In this document: positions 53,726 to 62,379 of the stretch, piece after piece
Layout of the letters: every line of letters starts with the position of its first letter
How positions within the stretch are numbered: position 1 is the first letter of the stretch
Source: Paenibacillus sp. J5C2022
GTDB lineage: Bacteria; Bacillota; Bacilli; Paenibacillales; Paenibacillaceae
NCBI RefSeq assembly: GCF_025567625.1
Contig: NZ_JAOQJC010000009.1
Location: 1-64,000 of the forward strand
Direction of reading: 5' to 3'
Length of the DNA stretch: 64,000 nt
Position numbers and translations under genes: made by a program
The notes under the pieces: generated by a model
The model's input: the letters and a program-made list of their open reading frames with translations, nothing else
What the model was told of the DNA's origin: nothing
Database searches by the model: none

Positions 53726-54491
53726 GGCCGTCAGCCCCCTTCACTCCTTGAAGCTGATCGTAGATGCGTCCCTTCAGTTCATTGAACTGCGGCTCCTTCC
53801 ACAGCGTCTCGCTGCGGGGACGCGGGAACGGAACGGCAATCTCGTCCAATACGACAGCGGGAGCGGCTGACAGCACAATAATCCGGTCGGACAGATAGAG
53901 CGCTTCTTCAATGCTGTGCGTCACCAGCAGCACCGACCTGCGGTTCTCTTCCCATATCGACAGCAGCCAATGCTGCATCTGCATTCTCGTCAGCGCATCC
54001 AGCGCCCCGAACGGCTCGTCCAGCAACATTAGCCGCTGCGGCGACAAGAGTGCCCGCAGGAAGGATACGCGCTGACTCATGCCGCCCGACAGCATATGGG
54101 GATACGCTGCCGCATAATCGGCAAGCCCGATCCGCGCGAGCCATTGCCGCGCCAGCGACAGCGCCTCGCGTTTCTCCATGCCGGCAATCGTCAGCGACAG
54201 CTCGATATTGGCCTCCACCGTTCGCCAGGGCAGCAGCGACGCTTGCTGCGGCATGTACGCGACATGTCCCCGCTCGCCCGTCGTCCGGCGCCCGTCGATC
54301 CATATATCGCCGCCATCGGGCTCTTCCAGGCCGCCGATGACGCCGAACAGCGTCGACTTGCCGCTGCCGGAAGGACCGACGACGGAGACGAATTCCCCTT
54401 CATCGACGTGCAGCGACAGCTGCTCCAGCACGCGCTTGCGCTCCTTCTTCCCTTGCAGGAAGCTCTTGCTGATATCCAGTACGTCAAGCAT
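53718..54491 (-). CDS. thiZ: ABC transporter ATP-binding protein (ThiZ-like)
   Basis: Cytoplasmic ATPase of 257 aa driving the thiamine-precursor importer. Walker A G-P-S-G-S-G-K-S-T at 39-47, Q-loop M-P-Q-Q near 82, signature L-S-G-G-M-S-Q-R near 135, Walker B L-M-L-L-D-E-P near 155, switch His in V-T-H-S. The SsuB/TauB/ThiZ branch is clear; ThiZ follows from the riboswitch and neighbours. The ATG at 54491 has GGGGAG 8 bases upstream, while an in-frame GTG at 54500 would abut it. Overlaps the permease gene by 8 bases. Confidence 0.87.
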   Translation of the reverse strand: MLDVLDISKSFLQGKKERKRVLEQLSLHVDEGEFVSVVGPSGSGKSTLFGVIGGLEEPDGGDIWIDGRRTTGERGHVAYMPQQASLLPWRTVEANIELSLTIAGMEKREALSLARQWLARIGLADYAAAYPHMLSGGMSQRVSFLRALLSPQRLMLLDEPFGALDALTRMQMQHWLLSIWEENRRSVLLVTHSIEEALYLSDRIIVLSAAPAVVLDEIAVPFPRPRSETLWKEPQFNELKGRIYDQLQGVKGADGHG

Positions 54492-55275
54492 CGGCCGCAC
54501 TCCCCTTCTCCCTCGGCCGCCAGCGCGTGAAGTAGCGCTCCACCAGCGTCACCAGACCGAATAAAGCTACACTGATCGTAATAATGAGAATAACCGATGC
54601 GAATACCCGCTCCGGCATGTACCCTCTGGAAGACAACACCATAAATCCGCCAAGTCCTGTTCTCGGAGACAGCCATTCCGCCACGACGGCGCTCATAACG
54701 CTGTAGGTCGCTCCGATCTTCAGGCCGCTGAACAGACCAGTGACCGCCCCCGGCAGCTCCAGCCGCCAGAACAGCTGCCACTTGCTGCAGCCGATCATGC
54801 GCAAGTAGTTGCGTTCCGCCTCATGACCGTGCGACAAGCCGTACAGCATCGTCACGCACACAGGGAAGAAGCAGACCATCATCAGCAACAGCACCTTGGG
54901 CAGCAGCCCGTAGCCGAATAGCATCGTCATGATCGGCGCCAGCACGATAATCGGCACGTTCTGCGACAAGATCAGGAGCGGCGACACGCCCAGTCTGACC
55001 CCCGGCAGCAGATGCAGCAAAGCGGCGAGCATAAAGCCCGCCGCCGATCCTCCGACATAGCCTAACAAGGTCAAGCCAAGCGTCGCCCGTGTATGCTCCA
55101 TAAGACGCGGCCATACATCCGGCCTGATCGCCTCCTGCACAACTGCCAGCGGGGACGGAATCATCCAGTCGAACACGAGTCCGAAGGAGACCGCCGCCTG
55201 CCAGCATGCAACGAATGCGAGCATGACGATCGCGGGCAGACCGATCCTCGTCCACAGGCTTCGCTTATTGCCCAT
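54484..55275 (-). CDS. thiX: ABC transporter permease (ThiX-like)
   Basis: Inner-membrane permease of 263 aa with about six hydrophobic segments. The loop E-R-N-Y-L-R-M-I-G-C-S-K-W-Q-L-F is the ATPase contact of the SsuC/ThiX type. It overlaps the 100-aa thiamine-binding-like gene by 11 bases and the ATPase gene by 8, so the four proteins are made together. Confidence 0.86.
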   Translation of the reverse strand: MGNKRSLWTRIGLPAIVMLAFVACWQAAVSFGLVFDWMIPSPLAVVQEAIRPDVWPRLMEHTRATLGLTLLGYVGGSAAGFMLAALLHLLPGVRLGVSPLLILSQNVPIIVLAPIMTMLFGYGLLPKVLLLMMVCFFPVCVTMLYGLSHGHEAERNYLRMIGCSKWQLFWRLELPGAVTGLFSGLKIGATYSVMSAVVAEWLSPRTGLGGFMVLSSRGYMPERVFASVILIITISVALFGLVTLVERYFTRWRPREKGSAADA

Positions 55276-55567
55276 CGGGGTACTTCTCCAGCAGCCTGTC
55301 CATGGAAGCGCCGTGCTCCGGACAATAATAGATCTTCATTTGGGATATGACGGATTCGCAGCCCATCTCCGCCATCGCCTTGTTCATCTCTTGCACGATG
55401 CCGAGCAACTGATCCAGCTCGCCTTCCATCGTCGTCTCAAGCGGCGCTACCCGGTAGGGAACGCCGGATTGCTTGATCACTTCGATTGCGCGGTCCACGT
55501 AAGGAATCGCGCTCGCCCCTCCCGGCGTGCGAGGCAATATTTGAATGCTTACCAGTGCGTTAGCCAT
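55265..55567 (-). CDS. Thiamine-binding-like small protein (MTH1187/YkoF family)
   Basis: Small cytoplasmic ferredoxin-fold protein of 100 aa. V-S-I-Q-I-L-P near the start, V-D-R-A-I-E-V-I-K-Q-S-G and T-T-M-E-G-E-L-D-Q-L match the thiamine-binding domain shared by YkoF and MTH1187-type proteins. GAGGTGAG precedes the ATG. Its place between the binding lipoprotein and permease, under a TPP riboswitch, fits binding of thiamine or its pyrimidine part after import. Confidence 0.82.
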   Translation of the reverse strand: MANALVSIQILPRTPGGASAIPYVDRAIEVIKQSGVPYRVAPLETTMEGELDQLLGIVQEMNKAMAEMGCESVISQMKIYYCPEHGASMDRLLEKYPDGQ

Positions 55568-55635
55568 ATTCGCTCACCTCTCTCCTTGTTGTTGCATGCT
55601 CAGCATGCCAGCGGTCGGAAGCCCCTCGTCCGGCA

Positions 55636-56739
55636 TTATTGCGGCAGGAATTCGTTCGTGAACGCCTTCTCCGCATCCAGCTCGGCTTCCAGCAGCTTGT
55701 TCTCGAACAGCCATTCCGAGAAATTGCTCCATACGCTAAGCTTCTGCTCGCCCCAGCGTGGCGCATCGTCCTGATAGCGCGGGCTGAGCCACTGCTGGCT
55801 TGCGCGCACAAGCTCCGGGTTCAGATCCGGCTCCGCGGCAATCAACACCTCGGCCGCATCCGCCGGGTTGTCAATCGCATACTGATAGCCCTTCGATACC
55901 GCTGCGCTGAACGCTGTAACCACTTCAGGCGAGTTCGCAATCATATCCTCGCTTGTCACCAGAACCGGCGTATAATAATCCAGCTTGTCGCTGTAATCGG
56001 TCAAGTACAGCATGTTCATCTCTTCGTTGCGAAGCTCTGCTTCAATGCCGGTCCAACCGTAGAAGATCCATGCGAAGTCGATGTCCCGCTTCACTGCCGC
56101 GAAGAAGTCCGTATCGCCGATCGACAGCATATCCACCTTGCTTATGTCTCCGTCTACCGTGCGCATTATTGCATCGATGACGGCTTCTTCAATTGGTGCT
56201 CCCCATCCGCCGTATTTCATTCCTTCGAACTTCTTCGGTGAGTCAATGCCCTTGTCTACAGGCGAAGCAAAGCCGGATGTATTGTGCTGAAGAACAGCAG
56301 CAATGGACACGATAGGCACTCCTGCAATGCGGGCCATCGTCACCGTCTCCTGGACGCTTACTCCGAACTCCGACTTACCGGAGGCAACCATCGCATCAGA
56401 GCCCTCTTGACCGGGCTGAATAATGTCCACCTTCAGTCCCTGCTCCTCGAAGTATCCCTTGTCGCGCGCTACATACAGGCCGGTATGATTCGTATTGGGC
56501 GACCAGTCCAGCACGAGCTGCACTTCCTGAAGCGGCTTATCCTCCGCTTTATTGTCCTCTTTGGCATTGCCGCCGTCTGCCGCATTGCCTCCACTGGCGT
56601 TGTTGCTCACATTGTCAGACTTTCCTCCATTACCTCCATTGCCGCCGTTTCCGTCCGCGCCGCAGCCTGCAACCGCCAGCATAACGGCGAGCAGGACTGC
56701 CGCAATCCCCCATGAACGCTTCTTCCCCTTCACTTTCAT
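55636..56739 (-). CDS. thiY: Thiamine-precursor-binding lipoprotein (ThiY-like, NMT1 family)
   Basis: Lipid-anchored binding protein of 367 aa. Lipobox A-V-A-G-C with Cys26, then a Gly/Asn/Ser linker of about 50 residues. The NMT1/THI5 fold follows: L-D-W-S-P-N-T-N-H-T-G-L-Y-V-A, then Y-F-E-E-Q-G-L and M-K-Y-G-G-W-G-A-P. Relatives bind formyl-aminopyrimidine (ThiY) for salvage into thiamine. I place the start at 56739: the ATG three codons earlier touches its own AGAGG, while this one has GATAGG-type spacing. First gene after the riboswitch. Confidence 0.87.
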   Translation of the reverse strand: MKVKGKKRSWGIAAVLLAVMLAVAGCGADGNGGNGGNGGKSDNVSNNASGGNAADGGNAKEDNKAEDKPLQEVQLVLDWSPNTNHTGLYVARDKGYFEEQGLKVDIIQPGQEGSDAMVASGKSEFGVSVQETVTMARIAGVPIVSIAAVLQHNTSGFASPVDKGIDSPKKFEGMKYGGWGAPIEEAVIDAIMRTVDGDISKVDMLSIGDTDFFAAVKRDIDFAWIFYGWTGIEAELRNEEMNMLYLTDYSDKLDYYTPVLVTSEDMIANSPEVVTAFSAAVSKGYQYAIDNPADAAEVLIAAEPDLNPELVRASQQWLSPRYQDDAPRWGEQKLSVWSNFSEWLFENKLLEAELDAEKAFTNEFLPQ

Positions 56740-56886
56740 ACCTATCATCCTCTTCCGTCCCCTCTCCTACTGTTATCTGTTTTTTTGATGATGACTGGCA
56801 TCCCGGAAGCTCAGTAACAGGTTTCCCTTGGCACAAGCGCTAACGGCTGACGCGGCCCCTTGGCGGCACGGCATCCGTCTCGCATT

Positions 56887-56918
56887 AAAAAAGCGCCCCT
56901 CCTGATTAGGAAAGGCGC
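56887..56918 (-). terminator. Riboswitch-linked intrinsic terminator
   Basis: GCGCCTTTCCT pairs fully with AGGAGGGGCGC (11 bp, two G-T pairs, loop AATC), followed on the minus strand by six Ts. It lies between the TPP aptamer and thiY and is the expected off-switch when TPP is bound. Confidence 0.85.
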
Positions 56919-56994
56919 CTTGAAGTTGGCCTCATGATCCCTCGCAGCGCCGCAGCATGGCAAAAAGCCATTGCGCGCTCGCTATGCGGAGCGG

Positions 56995-57100
56995 ATCTTC
57001 GCATTCCTACGCCGGCATTACCCGGATCAGGTTATAAGGGTCGGAATTGTACTGCTATTCCCTCTCAGCCGGCCACACCAGCTCCCCCAGGATTGTTCAG
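56995..57100 (-). ncRNA. TPP riboswitch (THI element)
   Basis: Minus-strand landmarks of the TPP aptamer in order: GGGGGAGCTGGTGTGGCC, GGCTGAGAGGGAA, CCGACCCTTATAACCTGATC, GGGTAATGCCGGCGTAGGAA. These are the conserved CTGAGA, ACCTGAT and GCGTAGG blocks. With the terminator downstream it should shut off the thiamine-precursor importer when TPP is plentiful. Confidence 0.95.
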
Positions 57101-57175
57101 TTTTCATCAATCGATTATTTATTATATCAAATACTTGCAAGAATGCCAGACTTATTTTTCCTGCCTGCACGTTTT

Positions 57176-58282
57176 TCAGCCTCCCGCTCCTTTATCCGAC
57201 ATCCGCTTGTACTTGCTGCGAATGCCGACGCAGAGCATCAACAGCGGCAAGACAATCTGAAAGATGGGCACAAACTTCAGCGTCACCTTCAAGCCCATCC
57301 AGATATGAAACGTGTAGTTCGGCTCCAGGAACGAGAGGCCGTAAATGATCAGCATGATCGGCAACAGCAAATAACGGTAAGACCAGCCGGTTATTTCGCT
57401 TATCATCGTGGCCGATGCGAACAGAAGCAGCGTTATTTTCACATACAGACCGATATACAGCAGAATGGTCACAACGATATCCAATCGTTCCAAAAAATTT
57501 GCCAGGCTGACCAGTTGCACGGCATGAAGCAGCGGCAACGCCGTCACGGCGGACAGCTGCGCCCCAAGCACGCACATGACCAGTACGTTCATAAAGATCA
57601 GGAACAGCGAGACAACCGTTTGCGAGCGGTAGGTTGTCTTCCCGATTTTCCCCCGTTCCTTCACATACCGCCATATGACGAGCATGACAACCATCTGGCC
57701 GAACGGAAAAGCAACCAGATCGGGAACGGCTTTCAAGACGGGGCCAAAGCCGTTCTCCAGCACCGGCTTAAGCCTGTCCAGACGGACAAGTCCGCTGGCG
57801 AACAGCAAGGAGATGACGATGCCGTAGCTGATGAATACGATCGGCATAAGCAGCTGGGCCACGCGGGCGAACACCTCGACCCCCTTGCTCGCCGTATAGC
57901 CCGCGACGAGCAGGATCAGCAGCATCGTCACCGACTTGGGCGTCTGATCCAATAGCGCCATGTAGGTCAGCTCGCCGACATCGCGAACGTTGCGCATGGA
58001 TTCGTAAGCGAGCCATATCGCATGGATGAATGCAAGCGCCCCGCCGAGCCATCGTCCCAGATGATACTTGTACAGATCCGCCAGACCCGCGTCCGGGACC
58101 CGCCGCTGCAGCTTCAGGTACATGGCCGTCAGCAGCAGTCCCGCAGCGGCCGCCAGCGTCATCGCCATCCAGGCGTCCTGCTTCGCGCTGCTGCCCAATT
58201 GAAATAGCGGCGTGCTGCCGATCAGAAACAATACGACCAGTACCCCTAATTGATCTTTGCCGATTCGCTGCAAGCTCCTCAC
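57176..58282 (-). CDS. Spore germination protein, GerAB/endospore-permease family
   Basis: Membrane protein of 368 aa with about ten hydrophobic segments, the B subunit of a nutrient germinant receptor in the spore inner membrane. The amino-acid-permease-like fold and the opening Q-L-G-V-L-V-V-L-F-L-I-G-S-T-P are typical of GerAB/GerKB. Last gene of an A-C-B ordered operon, 12 bases after the lipoprotein gene. The germinant cannot be told. Confidence 0.88.
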   Translation of the reverse strand: MRSLQRIGKDQLGVLVVLFLIGSTPLFQLGSSAKQDAWMAMTLAAAAGLLLTAMYLKLQRRVPDAGLADLYKYHLGRWLGGALAFIHAIWLAYESMRNVRDVGELTYMALLDQTPKSVTMLLILLVAGYTASKGVEVFARVAQLLMPIVFISYGIVISLLFASGLVRLDRLKPVLENGFGPVLKAVPDLVAFPFGQMVVMLVIWRYVKERGKIGKTTYRSQTVVSLFLIFMNVLVMCVLGAQLSAVTALPLLHAVQLVSLANFLERLDIVVTILLYIGLYVKITLLLFASATMISEITGWSYRYLLLPIMLIIYGLSFLEPNYTFHIWMGLKVTLKFVPIFQIVLPLLMLCVGIRSKYKRMSDKGAGG

Positions 58283-58294
58283 CTCTCATACCCG

Positions 58295-59506
58295 TTACTT
58301 GCTTCTGGCATCTTCCTGCATTTTTTTAAAGCTGCTGGCATTCCTGCCTCTGGATACGATGTTGGCCTTCACAGTCACGATCACATCCGTCTGCGGGAAC
58401 AGCTCTCTCCATTCGCCGCGAATGTCCTTCCACTGACGGGGATGCTCCTTGCGGATGAGATCGCCGAACCCGACAACATCCGCCCGATGCTTGCTCACAG
58501 CCTTCCATCCATTCATGGCGATCTTGTGAATCTCCTGTTCGATTAATTTTTCGATCGCATCCATTTGCCTTGGCAGCTCCAGCTTCGTGCTGCAATTGTA
58601 TTCCCGCAGCACCGCTTCTACCTTGATATCTACATACATGCGCCATTTCCCGTTATGCCACTCCGGCTTTCGGGCTGTCGTTGATTTCATAATCCGTACT
58701 GACGTCTGCTTCGGCGACGCCTTGTCCGGCTCGCAAGGAATGCCTATCGTTGTCTTCCCGATGTGATTGGACAGCCACATGATGCCCCGGCTCTGTTCCG
58801 TACTTGCCCAGCCTACCAGTTGATCGCCCACAATCAGTCCCAGCTGTTCAAGTCTGACTTTGGACGGCATCCACGTTCTTCCCAACTGCTTAATCGAATC
58901 CGTGCTCTCCCCCGTACCGGCAAGCGTCAAGCCGGGTATGCCGACAGCCTGCGCGCCTCCGAGCAGTCCCAGCATCGTCGTATGCATGCTCATCGGACGG
59001 AACGAGGAGCTTCCCTGCTCCTCATTTTTTGCCATACGCTGTACGGCGGTTCCCGGAATCTGCTCTGGCGGCACAAGCTGCTCCAGCATGCGTCTCGCCG
59101 TGCCCTTGGCCAGGAAGATATTCACCGTCTCCCGGGCGTCCGGATTGCGCAAGTATACTTCCATTACCGACCCCAGCCCTTTGCGCGCCGCTTCTTCGCC
59201 GACGACAATGATCTGATTATGGGCGAAGAACAGCTGTCTGCTCGTCTCCTGGCTGGCGCGGCTGACGGCTGTACGGTAAATATCCCCTTTCGTCGAGAAC
59301 ACATTGACAGCAGCCGTCTGGCTTCCTCCGGTCTGACTCGCAATCGCTTGCGGAATAATCGTCTGGAAGGACACCTCCCATATGCCGTCATGCCAATCCA
59401 CTCCCGTTGCCGACACAATCGATATCTCATTCAGCTCCACCCGATTCCAGCAGCCGGTAAGCAGGAGCATCGCTCCCAGAAGCAATAGTGTTCCTGCACG
59501 ATTCAT
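58295..59506 (-). CDS. Spore germination lipoprotein, Ger(x)C family
   Basis: Lipid-anchored C subunit of the germinant receptor, 403 aa. Lipobox L-L-T-G-C with Cys19, then W-N-R-V-E-L-N-E-I-S-I-V-S-A, the classic Ger(x)C opening. The conserved central and C-terminal domains are complete in length. It overlaps the A-subunit gene by 4 bases. Confidence 0.92.
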   Translation of the reverse strand: MNRAGTLLLLGAMLLLTGCWNRVELNEISIVSATGVDWHDGIWEVSFQTIIPQAIASQTGGSQTAAVNVFSTKGDIYRTAVSRASQETSRQLFFAHNQIIVVGEEAARKGLGSVMEVYLRNPDARETVNIFLAKGTARRMLEQLVPPEQIPGTAVQRMAKNEEQGSSSFRPMSMHTTMLGLLGGAQAVGIPGLTLAGTGESTDSIKQLGRTWMPSKVRLEQLGLIVGDQLVGWASTEQSRGIMWLSNHIGKTTIGIPCEPDKASPKQTSVRIMKSTTARKPEWHNGKWRMYVDIKVEAVLREYNCSTKLELPRQMDAIEKLIEQEIHKIAMNGWKAVSKHRADVVGFGDLIRKEHPRQWKDIRGEWRELFPQTDVIVTVKANIVSRGRNASSFKKMQEDARSK

Positions 59507-61065
59507 GATGTTCCGTCCCCTCCCTGCGAGCCGCCGGCCAGCCGCTGCGCAGGCGGCTTCCTGCGATTCCGCTGCCTGATCGGATTGCGCAGCTTCAGGT
59601 CAAGCGGTCTCATCAGCACAGCCCACCACGGCACGCGAATGAATACGTCCCGCCACAGCCACTTGCCTTTGGAGCCCGGCGCAATAGGCGACATGTAAGG
59701 GACACCGAACGATCGCAGCGATACCATATGGACAAGCAGCACCAGCACCAGCACGAAGATGCCGAATAACCCGAGCAAGCCCGCCATAATCATGAATGCG
59801 AATCGGATCAGACGGGAAGTGGCCGCCAGATTGTAGTCCGGCAGCACGAAGTTGGAAATCGCCGTGAAGGAGACGACGATAACCATACCGGCGGATACGA
59901 TGCCGGCTTGCACAGCCGCTTGACCCAGCACGAGCGCGCCGACGATCGAGATGGCCGGTCCGATTGCGCGCGGCATGCGCAGGCCCGCTTCCCGCAGCAC
60001 CTCGAAGGTCAGCTCCATCAGCAGCGCCTCCACCAGACCGGGAAAGGGAACCCCTTCGCGCTGAGCGGCCAAGCTGATCAGCAGCGTCGTCGGCAGCATC
60101 TCCTGATGGTAAGTTGTGACGGCGATGTAGATGGAAGGCAGCAGCATAGAGAACGCATAGGCGAAATAGCGGATCATGCGGACGAATGTGGCAATGTCGA
60201 AGCGCTGGTAGTAATCCTCGGCGGACTGGAAAAAGGAGAAGAAAGTAGCGGGCGCCACAAGGACAATCGGCGTCCCGTCGACGATAATGGCCACTCTGCC
60301 TTCCGCCAGCGAAGCCGCCACCACATCCGGGCGCTCGGAATTCAGCATCGTAGGGAACAGTGTAAACGTCTCGTCCTGAATGTATTCCTCGATATAGCCG
60401 CTCTCCAGCACAACGTCGATATCGATTGCGGACAGACGCTTGAACACCTCCTTCACTACGCCTTCATCCGCTATCCCGTGCATGTAGAGCACAGCTACGT
60501 TCGTATTGGATTGCCGCCCGATCTTGCGGGTGCGGATATGGAGATCCGGCGAGCGGATAATGCGCCTGACGAGACTGACGTTCGTTGCAATGTTTTCCAC
60601 GAACCCTTGCTGCGGCCCTCTTATAACCGTCTGCGTCTGCGGGATCGTAACCGCTCTCTGCTCTCCCCCGATGACATTCGCCGTCAGCGCGACACCGCTG
60701 CCATCGGCGAGAATGAGGCACAGCCCGTCCGTCACATGCTGCATCGCTTCCTCCAGCGTGCCTACGTCCTTCACAGAGCCTACGGCAATGATGCAATTGC
60801 GCAGCGCTTCCGCCAGCCTAGCCCCCTTCGCATTCATTCTCTCCGGTAGGCGCATGGCCATTATCGGCTCCAGCACGCTTTCCTGCACACTTTCCGCATC
60901 CACCAGACCGTCCAGATAGACGATCGCCAGCTGACGGTCGGGAGCGGCGTCGCCTCTGAACGGCCGGATGACCAGATCGCTGCTTCCTCCGAAGCGGGCA
61001 TGAATGCGATGAAGATTAGCTTCCAGCGATGGACTCAGCGGCGTTAATTGTCGATGTTGTTTCAT
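59503..61065 (-). CDS. Spore germination protein, GerAA family
   Basis: A subunit of the germinant receptor, 520 aa. The N-terminal soluble domain (to about 280, with V-Y-L-D-G-L-V-D and G-Y-I-E-E-Y-I-Q-D) is followed by about four or five membrane segments and a basic C-terminal tail. Members sense amino acids, sugars or nucleosides and trigger germination. The 124-base gap before it carries GAATG and, 19 bases on, CATAAAT on the minus strand, a partial fit to the forespore sigma-G promoter. Confidence 0.9.
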   Translation of the reverse strand: MKQHRQLTPLSPSLEANLHRIHARFGGSSDLVIRPFRGDAAPDRQLAIVYLDGLVDAESVQESVLEPIMAMRLPERMNAKGARLAEALRNCIIAVGSVKDVGTLEEAMQHVTDGLCLILADGSGVALTANVIGGEQRAVTIPQTQTVIRGPQQGFVENIATNVSLVRRIIRSPDLHIRTRKIGRQSNTNVAVLYMHGIADEGVVKEVFKRLSAIDIDVVLESGYIEEYIQDETFTLFPTMLNSERPDVVAASLAEGRVAIIVDGTPIVLVAPATFFSFFQSAEDYYQRFDIATFVRMIRYFAYAFSMLLPSIYIAVTTYHQEMLPTTLLISLAAQREGVPFPGLVEALLMELTFEVLREAGLRMPRAIGPAISIVGALVLGQAAVQAGIVSAGMVIVVSFTAISNFVLPDYNLAATSRLIRFAFMIMAGLLGLFGIFVLVLVLLVHMVSLRSFGVPYMSPIAPGSKGKWLWRDVFIRVPWWAVLMRPLDLKLRNPIRQRNRRKPPAQRLAGGSQGGDGTS

Positions 61066-61189
61066 GCGCCACGCTCCATTTCCATGATGCTTTTATTGTT
61101 TCCGATTTATGGATGGAAATATGTATGGCACATTCCATGACTGACGCTAATAGAATGGTACTAATGATTTCGCAGGGGGGACGTACGCT

Positions 61190-62272
61190 ATGATAAGCAT
61201 CAGCTTATGCATGATTGTCCGGAATGAGGAGGATAGCCTTGGGCGCTGCCTGGCCTCGGCGAAGGACGTCGTGGATGAGATTGTCGTCGTGGACACCGGT
61301 TCAACGGATCGGACCAAAGAGATCGCCGCCTCCTTCGGTGCCGTCATCTACGACTTCGAATGGATCGACGACTTCGGCGCGGCTCGCAATTACTGCTTCC
61401 AGCAGGCCACCCGATCCTTCATTCTATGGCTGGACGCCGACGACGTCATCGAAGCTGACGACAGGCAGCGGCTGAAGGAGCTGAAGCAGAAGGAAGACTT
61501 TCCATACGACAGCGTGACGATGAAGTATCATCTGACCTTCGACGAAGAGGGCGAGCCGTTGTTCAGCTTGCGCCGCAACCGCCTTGTCCGCCGCAGCTGC
61601 GGCTTTCGCTGGCATGGTCCCGTGCACGAATATCTCGCTGTCGCCGGACGAATCTATCATAGCGATGTCGCCGTTACTCACCGGAAGGAGCGGCAGCATA
61701 CCGACCGTAATTTGAACATTTACTTGAAGCGGCTGGAGAAGGGGGAGAAGTTCTCCCCGCGCGATCAGTATTACTTCGCCAATGAGCTGCGCGACAATTC
61801 CCGGCTGGAGGAGGCGATTGCCGCCTATGAGCTGTTCCTGGAAGGCGGGCGCGGCTGGGTCGAAGACGAGATTAACGCATGCCTGAAGCTGGCGAATTGC
61901 TATGAGAGGCTGAATAAGCGGGATAAGCAGATGGCCGCGCTGCTTCGCACACTTACTTATGATAAGCCGCGGGCGGAATTCTGCTATGAGATGGGCTGCT
62001 GCTTTACTGCGCAGGAGCGATTCGAGCAGGCCATCTACTGGTTCACGCAAGCAGTGCAGGCGGAGCGGCCTCACGACATGATGGGCTTCTCCGATCTGGC
62101 TACCTCCACCTGGCTGCCGCATCTCCAACTGACCGTCTGCTACGACCGGATCGGCAACCGTGCCAAGGCGCTGGAGCATCACGAGCTGGCCAAGGGATTC
62201 AATCCCAAGCATCCCAGCATTCTGTACAACGATCGTTACTTCTATGGCAAGGCGGGGGCTGGTTCCTCGTGA
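61190..62272 (+). CDS. Family 2 glycosyltransferase with TPR-like tail
   Basis: Cytoplasmic GT-A glycosyltransferase of 360 aa. L-C-M-I-V-R-N-E-E at the start, V-V-D-T-G-S-T-D-R-T near 36 and the metal-binding D-A-D-D near 85 define the catalytic domain (to about 190). The rest is helical with tetratricopeptide-like repeats. This architecture occurs in protein glycosyltransferases such as SunS and in enzymes that decorate surface or flagellar proteins. GGGGGG precedes the ATG by about 10 bases. Divergent from the gerA operon and convergent with the fibre-like gene, which might be its target, though that is only proximity. Confidence 0.82.
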   Translation: MISISLCMIVRNEEDSLGRCLASAKDVVDEIVVVDTGSTDRTKEIAASFGAVIYDFEWIDDFGAARNYCFQQATRSFILWLDADDVIEADDRQRLKELKQKEDFPYDSVTMKYHLTFDEEGEPLFSLRRNRLVRRSCGFRWHGPVHEYLAVAGRIYHSDVAVTHRKERQHTDRNLNIYLKRLEKGEKFSPRDQYYFANELRDNSRLEEAIAAYELFLEGGRGWVEDEINACLKLANCYERLNKRDKQMAALLRTLTYDKPRAEFCYEMGCCFTAQERFEQAIYWFTQAVQAERPHDMMGFSDLATSTWLPHLQLTVCYDRIGNRAKALEHHELAKGFNPKHPSILYNDRYFYGKAGAGSS

Positions 62273-62310
62273 TCTAGCTACTTTCGCCTGTAATTTCGGA
62301 TGGCATAATG

Positions 62311-62356
62311 AAAAGCACAAGTTTCGGCGTTTAACAGCCTCAAAACTTGTGCTTTT
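62311..62356. terminator. Bidirectional terminator
   Basis: AAAAGCACAAGTTT (62311-62324) and AAACTTGTGCTTTT (62343-62356) form a perfect 14-bp stem that supplies T-runs on both strands, between convergent genes. Confidence 0.85.
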
Positions 62357-62379
62357 ATCATTAGCCCTGTATAGACTCC

